Positions 26,001 to 31,546 of a stretch of 46,370 nt of DNA are shown here, piece by piece (position 1 is the stretch's first letter; each line of letters starts with the position of its first letter). Source of the stretch: F1-60-MAGs104 sp964355975 (GTDB lineage Bacteria > Planctomycetota > Phycisphaerae > Phycisphaerales > SM1A02); NCBI GenBank assembly GCA_964355975.1, contig CAYHFW010000018.1:1-46370 (forward strand), given 5' to 3'. The position numbers and the translations under genes were made by a program. The notes beneath the pieces were generated by a model that worked only from the letters and a program-made list of their open reading frames with translations, did no database searches and had not been told where the DNA came from.

Positions 26001-26626
26001 ATGTCTGCGGCGAAGGCGTCGAGCTCTTGTTCGGTGGGTGGAAGGCCCGTGAGATCAAAGAAGATTCGCCTGCAAATCGTGGCGCGATCGGCGCGACCGC
26101 TCGGCGCGATCCCATCGCTCGCGAGTCGAGAAAAGATAAAACGGTCGACAGCGTTCGCACTCCACGCTGTGTCTGTGACCGCCGGCAGCGGCGGCTGCAC
26201 CGGCGGGGTGAACGCCCAGTGCGAGTCGTACTGCGCACCCGAATCGATCCACGTGCGAATTGTCTCGCGCTGCTTGGCATCGAGTGCGTGCTTGTTGCTG
26301 TCAGTTGGGGGCATCAATTCATCGGGATCGCTCGACGAAATGCGCTGCCAAACGAGACTCTTCTGCGCATCACCCGCCACAATCGGTGTGCCATCCTCGC
26401 GCACTCGGGTGGCCTCGGCGAACGAGTCGAGACGCAGTCCAGCCTTGCGCGCATTTGGATCAGGCCCGTGGCAGAGAAAGCAGCGATCCGACAAGATCGG
26501 GCGCACATCGCGACCGTAGTGAATCGAATCGGCAGTCGTGGTCAGAGTGGATGTGGGAGTGAGAGCGATCGCCAGTGCGATTGCGATTCCGACCGCCGCG
26601 AGCACGAGCCAGTGCGTACGATCCAT
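23042..26626 (-). CDS. PSCyt1/DUF1549/DUF1553 protein with inserted jelly-roll-like domain
   Basis: This 1194-residue protein has a membrane anchor or signal (residues 6-24), the haem-binding CFLCH (Cys49, Cys52, His53) of the PSCyt1 cytochrome c domain, then a DUF1549 domain (FFDLTGLPPTEQEL, FADTSGIHMDAG) ending in a second CxxCH in MQCARCHDHKFDPV. A beta-rich region follows, with LALGSDDGIQVYLNGEVVRDVR and LLVCKVINTGG typical of PA14-like or carbohydrate-binding jelly rolls. Then comes DUF1553 (SNRLGLAQWIASPKNPLLARV, GLQGEWPTNPELLDWLA, FCSTRRLTTNTPLQAL). This is the planctomycete-specific partner of DUF1501. The start at 26626 is chosen because the membrane segment begins there and TACGCT lies 7 nt upstream. 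Confidence 0.93.
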   Translation of the reverse strand: MDRTHWLVLAAVGIAIALAIALTPTSTLTTTADSIHYGRDVRPILSDRCFLCHGPDPNARKAGLRLDSFAEATRVREDGTPIVAGDAQKSLVWQRISSSDPDELMPPTDSNKHALDAKQRETIRTWIDSGAQYDSHWAFTPPVQPPLPAVTDTAWSANAVDRFIFSRLASDGIAPSGRADRATICRRIFFDLTGLPPTEQELDAFAADMRPDARVRLVDRLLTQEPYATRYAERMAVPWLDVARFADTSGIHMDAGRSIWLYRDWVLEAFRNNKPYDQFVIEQLAGDLIPQATTEQIIASGFNRNHVTSDEGGAINEEYLLEYAVDRVATTSSAFLGLTMQCARCHDHKFDPVSTQDFYSMLAFFNSNEEPGVYSQVPDAERSLEPFLETPTPAQRKELAQLDQSIAAMTTERDLPAADEESAYKAYAAATVTPNDIVWVASTPIAAESANGATLTIESDGSIVARGANPADDRHTITLSTDSTNLRMLALELLTDPTLPEGRVGRAPNGNAVLDAITVEAVSKVDPAQRVIVALAWSWGDVEQSNGDFHSVNALTAGEGRQWAIDSHMQPGSRIAVFAAIEPFGFVGGTDLRVTLNYASPYAHHVFGRVRLSLAQVSDALMARLPEATSAWYIAGPWITQPGTDAYEIARGPEKDKQFSRQQAWGEYGWRHAPAVLEGTLVSLAQGTSTEYLARQIFSPSARTLELALGSDDGIQVYLNGEVVRDVRRDRAVQPDQERVTLPLRAGENLLVCKVINTGGIGGFYHRVQRAIGEMTRAMTPIALPASMTREPTRTAARTAWRSSASPRYAALTESLTEAQKQRALVTSQIPHTMVMKDRAMATETFVLKRGAYDQPDRDRPVKRAIPAALGMLSDDQPSNRLGLAQWIASPKNPLLARVVVNRLWEQFFGRGIVRTENDFGLQGEWPTNPELLDWLAVDFQNNGWDIQRVIRTILTSETYAQSSRLRTDVAPRDPENRLLSWYPRQRLAAEQIRDQALFVAGILKEKLGGPSVKPYQPEGLWQEVAMPQSNTRVYAQGVNDDLWRRSLYTYWKRASPPPAMLTLDAPTREFCSTRRLTTNTPLQALVLWNDEQFVEAARHAAARVLNEPGDDAHRLSLLYVRCTGQRPSPRQLESLARSLNANRARYSAHIDDATKLLAVGESPSPPAEDSPEIAAWALVANAILCSDPSLVKD

Positions 26627-26633
26627 GCTCGAC

Positions 26634-26639
26634 AGCGTA
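26634..26639 (-). promoter_or_regulatory. -10-like TACGCT for the PSCyt1/DUF1549/DUF1553-DUF1501 operon
   Basis: TACGCT on the minus strand ends 7 nt before the ATG at 26626. There is no Shine-Dalgarno, which implies a leaderless or near-leaderless operon transcript. Confidence 0.45.
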
Positions 26640-26658
26640 CCCCCGAATCGAAGAAACA

Positions 26659-27762
26659 CTACTTTTCTGGGCAATTTCGCGCGGGTCGAAGTTTCGCTTC
26701 GCTCCATACTGCGATTGCGTTGTTGCGGTAGAAAGCCGCGAGATCCGCTGGCGAAAGTTTCACTCCGCGCAACTGCGGAGAATCTTTTGGGCCAAATCGC
26801 GCGGGATCAACCATCGCAAGGTCTGGATCTGCGATGGGGCTCTTGCCGATCCAACTTGTTTCCCAGAGAGTTCGAAGCGCCCAGTAGCGGCTCGCATAGA
26901 GGTCGAATGCGCTCTCTTTCGAGTGCGCCTTCGCATCCATCTCATGCGCAGTCGTTGAGTCATTCAGATGTTCATCACTCGTCACAATGTCTGACCCAAA
27001 CAGCAACCGCCCTTGAAATTGAGAGAAAAAGTCGCGCACTTCTTGCGCATCGTGGCGAGAAATCTCGCGCACCATCCACTTGGTCGCACTCGCATCGAGC
27101 ACGAGATTTGGATGGCGCGTGAGAAGTCCCGTAAGAAAGTTGAGGTCTTCAGGCCAGCCGCCCATGTGTGCTGCGATCCAACGCGTTGAAAATCGATCGA
27201 GCGCCGCTTCAAGTGGTTCGTAGTGCGACGCCTTCGTGCCGTAACGCGCGCGGTCGGCGTAGCGCGTTTCGAACCACGTGTCGGGATCTGCGACATGCAC
27301 CATGAATGTCATTCCCAAATCGAACGCGGTCTGCATCGCTTCGAGTCGCACAGGATTGTCGAGCCGCATCAAACTCGCATCGCCCACCTCATGACCAATG
27401 TCAATGCCGCGGGGTGCCGCCCAGAACTTTGCGATGCGCGCCCCTTTCGCATGAAAAGCCTTGATGCGCTCTGCGTAGCCCGCGCCGTGCGCGTGCAGTC
27501 GGTCACTCGCGCGCCAATCAGGCGCGGCGATAAAGCGAATGTTTCCCTCAAAGATCTCTGACATCGGATCGAGGTGTTCGAGCACAGATGTCATGCTGCA
27601 AATGAACGAGATGCCGTAGAGCTTCATCACGTCGCGCAAGATCACTGCCGCCTTCAGCCCTGCGACATGCGCATGGGCATCGATGATTTCTACGCAGGGC
27701 GGTCCCATGCGTGCAGCCTCTGCGCGGTAATCAAGGTTGGTGAGATTCGAGTCGTTGACCAC
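26659..27762 (-). CDS. Amidohydrolase-family metal-dependent hydrolase
   Basis: This 367-residue TIM-barrel protein begins with the amidohydrolase metal motif IDAHAHV (near residue 27). HVADPDTWF, AAHMGGWPEDLNFL (His ligand), NLVLDASATKW and LLFGSDIVTSDEH (Asp ligand) follow, as in the amidohydrolase-2 (PF04909) group, whose members decarboxylate or hydrolyse small carbonyl compounds. The substrate is unknown. The GTG start at 27762 lies 6 nt after TAGCAT and 9 bp after the flavin reductase-like gene. It is 32 bp upstream of the PSCyt1/DUF1549/DUF1553 gene on the same strand, so it may be read together with it. Confidence 0.85.
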   Translation of the reverse strand: MVNDSNLTNLDYRAEAARMGPPCVEIIDAHAHVAGLKAAVILRDVMKLYGISFICSMTSVLEHLDPMSEIFEGNIRFIAAPDWRASDRLHAHGAGYAERIKAFHAKGARIAKFWAAPRGIDIGHEVGDASLMRLDNPVRLEAMQTAFDLGMTFMVHVADPDTWFETRYADRARYGTKASHYEPLEAALDRFSTRWIAAHMGGWPEDLNFLTGLLTRHPNLVLDASATKWMVREISRHDAQEVRDFFSQFQGRLLFGSDIVTSDEHLNDSTTAHEMDAKAHSKESAFDLYASRYWALRTLWETSWIGKSPIADPDLAMVDPARFGPKDSPQLRGVKLSPADLAAFYRNNAIAVWSEAKLRPARNCPEK

Positions 27763-27768
27763 GCAACG

Positions 27769-27774
27769 ATGCTA
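27769..27774 (-). promoter_or_regulatory. -10-like TAGCAT for the amidohydrolase
   Basis: TAGCAT ends 6 nt before the GTG at 27762 and shares its TAG with the stop codon of the upstream gene. Confidence 0.3.
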
Positions 27775-28368
27775 CGAACCGCGGCGCGGTTTCGACATGT
27801 TGCTCGTGCGGGCAGTGCTCAACGACTTGGGTGAGGGAGCAGACGCCTTTGGTGTGCGTCCTCGGCCGATCAGATGCGCGCGCGACTGTCCGGGGCGCAA
27901 AGATTTCGCTTTCGGTTGTTCAACGATTGCTGCGGCGTGCACCATGCCGATGTACACCTCGTAGTCCGACTCGATGTCAAGATGTCGCACGAGTTCGCAC
28001 GCGACGTATCCGCGCGCGCGCAGGGGGACAGGGCATCCACCAGGTGCAGTGAGATGTGGAATCGTGAGAAACGAATCGACCCCTTGATCTGGCGCAGTCG
28101 CAAACATCTTTGGCGTCGCACGATCGTCGACGTTCAAAATACAGAGTGCAAAGTTGCGACTGTCACGAATGATCGGCGAGATCGGCTGCCCTTTTTCCAT
28201 TGCGATCAAGAGCATCGACGGTTGCATCGCAACTTGTTGCACGCAGCGCACAATGACTCCGCCGCGCAACTCGCCGTACGCGCTGGTCAGCAAAAAAATG
28301 GATGAAGGAATGAGGTCAAGCACATGCTCGACACTCTCTCGTTTGGCCGCGGCTCGATCAGTTTGCAT
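27772..28368 (-). CDS. Flavin reductase-like (FMN-binding split barrel) protein
   Basis: This 198-residue protein has the flavin reductase-like split-barrel pattern: LDLIPSSIFLLTSAYGELRGGVIVRCVQQVAMQPSMLLIAMEKGQPISPIIRDSRNFALCIL, followed by IVEQPKAK at the end of the barrel. In the family this early strand with T-S-x-x-x-x-x-x-G binds FMN and the neighbouring strands form the dimer. Members reduce flavin with NAD(P)H for two-component oxygenases, or act as FMN-binding redox proteins. The C-terminal 30 residues are basic and not conserved. A promoter about 30 nt upstream is plausible. No partner oxygenase is nearby, so the role is open. Confidence 0.82.
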   Translation of the reverse strand: MQTDRAAAKRESVEHVLDLIPSSIFLLTSAYGELRGGVIVRCVQQVAMQPSMLLIAMEKGQPISPIIRDSRNFALCILNVDDRATPKMFATAPDQGVDSFLTIPHLTAPGGCPVPLRARGYVACELVRHLDIESDYEVYIGMVHAAAIVEQPKAKSLRPGQSRAHLIGRGRTPKASAPSPKSLSTARTSNMSKPRRGS

Positions 28369-28407
28369 GGGTAGAAAAAAATCCCAAAGAGAAAAACGCC
28401 TCGTCGG

Positions 28408-28435
28408 AATATAGGTCGTGATTGCAAAAAGTCCA
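28408..28435 (-). promoter_or_regulatory. promoter for the flavin reductase-like gene
   Basis: On the minus strand TGGACT (28430-28435), a 16-bp spacer and TATATT (28408-28413) lie 39 bp before the ATG. The gap between 28369 and 28605 thus holds two divergent promoters and is AT-richer than the surroundings. Confidence 0.45.
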
Positions 28436-28546
28436 CAAATCTTTGCTTTGCAGTTGGTTATGCAAATGACTATCAGACATGATTACTTCTCGGACCACGC
28501 AAACACAGTTCATTGTGTGGCGAGAAACATGAATTTTGTCGAAAAG

Positions 28547-28571
28547 TGTTGCATTGTGGGGCGGGGTGGGT
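28547..28571 (+). promoter_or_regulatory. MraZ operator: TGGGN boxes upstream of mraZ
   Basis: TGGGG (28557-28561) and TGGGT (28567-28571) are separated by exactly 5 bp, and a degenerate TGTTG sits one period (10 bp) upstream at 28547-28551. MraZ of E. coli binds direct TGGGN repeats with 5-bp spacers and represses its own promoter. The boxes lie between the -35 and -10. Confidence 0.7.
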
Positions 28572-28576
28572 ATATT
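28549..28576 (+). promoter_or_regulatory. mraZ promoter
   Basis: TTGCAT (28549-28554), a 16-bp spacer and TATATT (28571-28576) predict transcription from about 28583, giving a 20-25 nt leader for mraZ. The spacer is occupied by the TGGGN boxes. Confidence 0.6.
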
Positions 28577-28605
28577 GATGGCGACTCCAAACATGGAACT
28601 CACGC

Positions 28606-29076
28606 ATGCTCTTTCTCGGCGAATTCGAACACAGCCTCGACTCGAAACAACGCCTCGCGATTCCAAGCGAATTGCGCGAAGTGTTGAATCCTGCGGTCAA
28701 CGGCGATTCGTTTGTCGCAGTTCCGGGACCCGACGAAGCGTTGCTTCTCTGGCCCAATGGAACATTCGAGAAGCTCGCGCAGAATCACGGTGGATCATTG
28801 ATCGGCGACGAAGTCTTGCGTCGTTTCGAGCAGTCATTCTTCAGTCAAGCAGCACGTTGTCCGCTCGACTCTGCGGGTCGCGTGCGCATTCCAGACAGAC
28901 TTCTTTCGCGGTTCGCTCTTGCGGGAGCCGTGATCATTCTTGGAGTTCGGGACCACTTGGAGTTGATCTCATCGGCGACCTGGAAGGCCAAGCAGAAGGA
29001 ACGGGATTCCGCTGCTGCGAGTCTTTGGCGAGATGCAAATCAACTTCTGAATTCACGGTCAGGTGGCGCACGGTGA
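28606..29076 (+). CDS. mraZ: Transcriptional regulator MraZ (not in a dcw cluster)
   Basis: MraZ is an AbrB-like DNA-binding protein that in other bacteria heads the division and cell wall (dcw) cluster and represses it. The 156-residue protein has two swapped-hairpin repeats: DSKQRLAIP (residues 12-20, where the usual Gly is Gln) and DSAGRVRIP (residues 88-96). A helical C-terminus follows. The start at 28606 opens with MLFLGEFEHSLD, typical of the family. rsmH, ftsL, ftsI and the mur genes do not follow. Instead the stop (TGA 29074-29076) is followed by a structured RNA region, a terminator and csrA. MraZ boxes overlap its own promoter, suggesting autorepression. Confidence 0.93.
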   Translation: MLFLGEFEHSLDSKQRLAIPSELREVLNPAVNGDSFVAVPGPDEALLLWPNGTFEKLAQNHGGSLIGDEVLRRFEQSFFSQAARCPLDSAGRVRIPDRLLSRFALAGAVIILGVRDHLELISSATWKAKQKERDSAAASLWRDANQLLNSRSGGAR

Positions 29077-29136
29077 TGGATCGCCCGCGTCACGCAGACC
29101 TCGCTTCGACATGGACGTCGGAGTGAACGACTAACT

Positions 29137-29314
29137 CTCAGAACTCGCAAGGATGCGGTTTCTGAGCGGAAAAACGGGTTATGGATGACCCGAAAGCCTG
29201 TACGGCATCCGCCATGGATGGCAATGTCGTACAAATTCTCGGGTTGGGTTGTTATCCACCCCGGTAATCGCTGTTGTCCCCCGCGTCACTGGCCCGACGC
29301 GGGGGCTTTTTTTT
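29137..29314 (+). ncRNA. Putative CsrA-binding (CsrB/RsmZ-like) structured RNA
   Basis: Between mraZ and csrA lie consecutive hairpins. Hairpin 1 (29137-29166): CTCAGAA/TTCTGAG outer stem, CGCA/TGCG inner stem, apical loop AGGA. Hairpin 2 (29175-29192): CGGGTT/GACCCG stem, loop ATGGAT. Hairpin 3 (29200-29232): nine paired bases GTACGGCAT/ATGTCGTAC with one G-U, inner GCCA/TGGC, loop TGGA. Each presents GGAUG at its apex, and hairpin 1 gives CAAGGAUG, fitting the CsrA SELEX consensus RUACARGGAUGU. A further unpaired GGA is at 29168-29170, hairpin 4 (29240-29263) has no GGA, and a terminator ends the RNA. This is the form of RNAs that sequester CsrA. No own promoter was recognised, so it may be the 3' part of the mraZ transcript; the 5' end is a guess. 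Confidence 0.72.
29278..29314 (+). terminator. strong intrinsic terminator between the RNA and csrA
   Basis: A perfect 10-bp stem CCCCCGCGTC/GACGCGGGGG (29278-29287, 29296-29305) with an 8-nt loop is followed, after one C, by eight T (29307-29314). It separates mraZ and the RNA from csrA. Confidence 0.93.
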
Positions 29315-29518
29315 GGCGCCCATAACGGTGTATTTTTTGGAATTGTGAATTGGACCGAGGGAACGATCCGATCGAGCGATACCCTTCAAGTAGGTCAGTC
29401 GCTCGGTCGATGAACAATCAACCAGGCATTCGCAGGGAGGACGCACGGTGCGTCCGAGGCGAGCTGAGCAAGTCGGTGGGCGACGCCCCACCGTGTCAAG
29501 GGCAGGAGGTCCGCGCAT
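29315..29518 (+). promoter_or_regulatory. Structured csrA 5' region with repeated GGA motifs
   Basis: The 204 nt before csrA contain no gene. Three hairpins can form: 29371-29407 (9-bp ATCGAGCGA/TCGCTCGGT stem with one G-U), 29439-29455 (GGACGCAC/GTGCGTCC) and 29474-29493 (CGGTGGG/CCCACCG, ending 10 nt before the Shine-Dalgarno). GGA motifs occur at 29339, 29352, 29360, 29436, 29439 and 29505, the last inside the Shine-Dalgarno. This resembles CsrA autoregulated leaders. A -35/-10 pair was not identified with confidence. Confidence 0.55.
29504..29510 (+). promoter_or_regulatory. csrA Shine-Dalgarno AGGAGGT
   Basis: AGGAGGT lies 8 nt before the ATG at 29519. It is the strongest ribosome-binding site noticed in the window and includes a GGA that CsrA itself could occlude. 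Confidence 0.8.
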
Positions 29519-29755
29519 ATGTTGGTCATCACGAGACGCGAAGGCGAAGAAGTCGTAATCGGAAATCCCGCATCACCAATCGGGATCGTTCGCATTGCCT
29601 CAATCAAGGGTGACCGTGTGCGCATCGCGTTCGAGTTTCCACGAGAAGTCGCTGTCCACCGCAAAGAGGTCGCTGAGCAGATTCTCGCAGGGGCGATCGA
29701 CCCCACCAAGAATGTCATTGGGCAGATTCGCCCCGCAGCCGAGGGTGGCGCCTAA
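29519..29755 (+). CDS. csrA: Carbon storage regulator CsrA
   Basis: CsrA is a dimeric RNA-binding protein that binds GGA motifs near ribosome-binding sites and represses translation or alters mRNA stability. The 78-residue protein begins MLVITRREGEEVVIG, carries the RNA-binding strand edge, and has the hallmark FPREVAVHRKEVAEQI, where Arg48 corresponds to the key RNA-contacting Arg44 of E. coli CsrA. It is slightly longer than the usual 61 residues, with a C-terminal extension (ILAGAIDPTKNVIG...). The gene follows a terminator and a structured GGA-rich leader, so it is transcribed on its own. No flagellar genes or fliW are near, unlike the Bacillus arrangement. Confidence 0.97.
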   Translation: MLVITRREGEEVVIGNPASPIGIVRIASIKGDRVRIAFEFPREVAVHRKEVAEQILAGAIDPTKNVIGQIRPAAEGGA

Positions 29756-29785
29756 CGAGGTCTCTCGTCGGGGCTTCAAAGCGCG

Positions 29786-30049
29786 TCAGTTCAGCGCGCG
29801 CACTTCAGTAATTTCAGGGATCGCTTGGCGCACTTGGGCTGCGATGCCCGACTGCAAGGTCATGCTGCTCGAGGGGCAGCCGACGCATGCGCCGTGAAAG
29901 CGCACATCAACGATGCCATCGTGAACGCGTACGACTTCGACGTCGCCGCCATCCGCTTGAATGTCAGGTCGAATGAGGTCGACGACCGCGCGAACGCGCG
30001 CAAGCAACGGCTCTTCATTCTCGTGAGGTTGCGGAGTTTTTGCAGGCAC
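29786..30049 (-). CDS. NifU C-terminal (Nfu-type) Fe-S scaffold protein
   Basis: This 87-residue protein is a stand-alone NifU_C domain: RPDIQADGGDVEVVRVHDG and the cluster-binding CVGCPSS (Cys55, Cys58), followed by SGIAAQVRQAIPEITEV. It carries or transfers 4Fe-4S clusters to target apoproteins and is dimeric in relatives. The GTG start at 30049 is preceded by TAGACT at exactly 6 nt. It is divergent from the lipoprotein gene, and the 36 bp between them hold both -10 boxes. Confidence 0.9.
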   Translation of the reverse strand: MPAKTPQPHENEEPLLARVRAVVDLIRPDIQADGGDVEVVRVHDGIVDVRFHGACVGCPSSSMTLQSGIAAQVRQAIPEITEVRALN

Positions 30050-30055
30050 ACGCTG

Positions 30056-30061
30056 AGTCTA
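30056..30061 (-). promoter_or_regulatory. -10-like TAGACT for the NifU-C gene (leaderless)
   Basis: TAGACT on the minus strand ends 6 nt before the GTG at 30049. It is back to back with the plus-strand TACACT at 30074. Confidence 0.5.
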
Positions 30062-30073
30062 GTCAGAATTTTC

Positions 30074-30079
30074 TACACT
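30074..30079 (+). promoter_or_regulatory. -10-like TACACT for the lipoprotein-dapF operon (leaderless)
   Basis: TACACT ends 6 nt before the ATG at 30086 with no Shine-Dalgarno between, so transcription likely begins at or next to the ATG. Confidence 0.5.
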
Positions 30080-30085
30080 CTGCCG

Positions 30086-31540
30086 ATGCAATTCACACGC
30101 CGCTCGGCTGCGCATCTGTTGGTGAGTGGATTCCTCTCTGCTGCGACGATTGTCGCCACACTCACAGGTTGCGCAGCGACTCCAGCGGGCGATCCACTGC
30201 AGTCGCTCGATCGCACCGACCTCGCGCCAGCGCGCCAAATCGCTGCGATGCAAGTGCTCGATGCAGATCCGAGTTTTCCACCCTATCTCAAGGCGCTCCG
30301 TCGCATCATCGTGCAGCCTGGATACACGCTCGAGATGCGCAATGAAGCGTGGGATCGACTCGTCAAGACCGATGTTGCAGGTCTGAAGTCTGCCCTCGAG
30401 TTGAACCTTCCGCGGATGCTGATCTACGAGTGGCGGCGCGAGATCTGCAAGCGCATCGGAGTACTGGGATGGAAAGATCTCACGCCAACACTTGTGCGCG
30501 CATGGGCGGTGGTCATTCCCGTGTATGGAACAAAACTCTTCGAGCGCCCCGAGTATTTCGCGCTCGTCGCACTCTGGGGAGAGGATCGTGTTCCACAGGT
30601 GCTCTACGAGATGCTCCTCAAGAGCGATCCGATCAGAGAAGCAAACTTGCGCAGTCGCTGCTGGGAGTTGTTGCTCGCCACTGGAGAGCGCGCACGAATT
30701 CTCGCGCTGCTCGCAGATGTCAACAGTGCGAGCACCGATTCGTTCATCTTGGATATGCGCCGCTGCGCGACTGACCTCGGCATCATTCCTCGCAACCGAG
30801 AAGAGATCTTGTGGATTCGTGCACTTCGCATGCCCGACAAGCGCGCGTTTTGGGATGCCGCACGCGCCGCAGTCGAGAAGTTGCCACCCGAGGCGCGCGA
30901 GAAGCTCGAGCCGCGCGACCTCGCGATCGTTGTCGCCGCCGCAGCGTTCCAACCCGACCTGCTTACGGCGTCGCGGGATCAACTCTTCGAGCGGGTGAGC
31001 GTCGAGCTCTCGAACGAGAAAACACGCAGATATGGCGCATCGTTTGAGGGATATGGCACGCAGTTGCCAGAGACTCCGCGTGCGCACAGTGCAGAGTTGA
31101 CGTGGGGTGATTGTGCAGCGATCTTGGTCGCACGCGCGGCGCTTGCGCAGCCAGCCATTCGTGCGCATCTCTTCGACATCGCAGATCGCGATCAGACCGA
31201 TCGTTTGACCGAGTACGGTGGATTGCTTCGGCTTGATTCGCAAGGGCGGTATGAACTGGTCGAGTGCGCGCCGCAATCGCGTGGAAGCGATGTGCGATTT
31301 GAAGCCTCACAGCAGATGTTCGATGCGGGATACGACGCACTCTTTCACTTTCACAATCACGCGCAGGCCTTCGATAATCAGCGGTATGCAGGGCCGCACT
31401 TTGGCGACTTCGGATACGCCGATTCAACCGGCGTCAATGCGCTGGTCTTCACATTCATCGACCGCAACACGCTCAACGCCGACTATTACAGGCGCGGCCA
31501 AGTGGTGATCGACCTCGGAATAATCACCCGACCGGAGTAA
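30086..31540 (+). CDS. Lipoprotein of unknown function with a C-terminal HxHxH motif
   Basis: This 484-residue protein has a lipoprotein signal (residues 8-27, lipobox LTGC). A central helical part includes RNEAWDRLVKTDVAGLKSALELNLPR and RSRCWELLLATGERARILALLAD. The C-terminal 120 residues contain YGGLLRLDSQGRYELVECAPQ, then FHFHNHAQ (His421, His423, His425) and GPHFGDFGYADSTG. The spacing of GG...HxH...D resembles a divergent JAB1/MPN (JAMM) metalloprotease-like domain, but the Pro after HxH is missing and the gap to the Asp is longer than usual. I do not assign a function. It is 6 bp upstream of dapF and heads the operon. Confidence 0.7.
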   Translation: MQFTRRSAAHLLVSGFLSAATIVATLTGCAATPAGDPLQSLDRTDLAPARQIAAMQVLDADPSFPPYLKALRRIIVQPGYTLEMRNEAWDRLVKTDVAGLKSALELNLPRMLIYEWRREICKRIGVLGWKDLTPTLVRAWAVVIPVYGTKLFERPEYFALVALWGEDRVPQVLYEMLLKSDPIREANLRSRCWELLLATGERARILALLADVNSASTDSFILDMRRCATDLGIIPRNREEILWIRALRMPDKRAFWDAARAAVEKLPPEAREKLEPRDLAIVVAAAAFQPDLLTASRDQLFERVSVELSNEKTRRYGASFEGYGTQLPETPRAHSAELTWGDCAAILVARAALAQPAIRAHLFDIADRDQTDRLTEYGGLLRLDSQGRYELVECAPQSRGSDVRFEASQQMFDAGYDALFHFHNHAQAFDNQRYAGPHFGDFGYADSTGVNALVFTFIDRNTLNADYYRRGQVVIDLGIITRPE

Positions 31541-31546
31541 TCACTG

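Noticed and set aside
25424..26731. A 435-codon plus-strand frame over the PSCyt1/DUF1549/DUF1553 gene
   Set aside because: It is the shadow of a long real gene in GC-rich DNA, and its translation is basic and featureless.
29076..29126. A 16-codon reading frame (MDRPRHADLASTWTSE) whose ATG overlaps the mraZ stop as TGATG, suggestive of a remnant rsmH start
   Set aside because: It does not resemble RsmH, is too short, and ends before the hairpin region. It could be a chance frame; kept only as a possible coupled leader peptide.
29252..29260. DnaA box TTATCCACC, suggesting a replication origin
   Set aside because: It is a single near-match inside hairpin 4 of the RNA, with no cluster of boxes and no dnaA, dnaN or AT-rich unwinding region.
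29315..29518. A known riboswitch (for example c-di-GMP or SAM) in the csrA leader
   Set aside because: Conserved cores of those riboswitches are absent. GGA motifs and the Shine-Dalgarno context explain the structure more simply.
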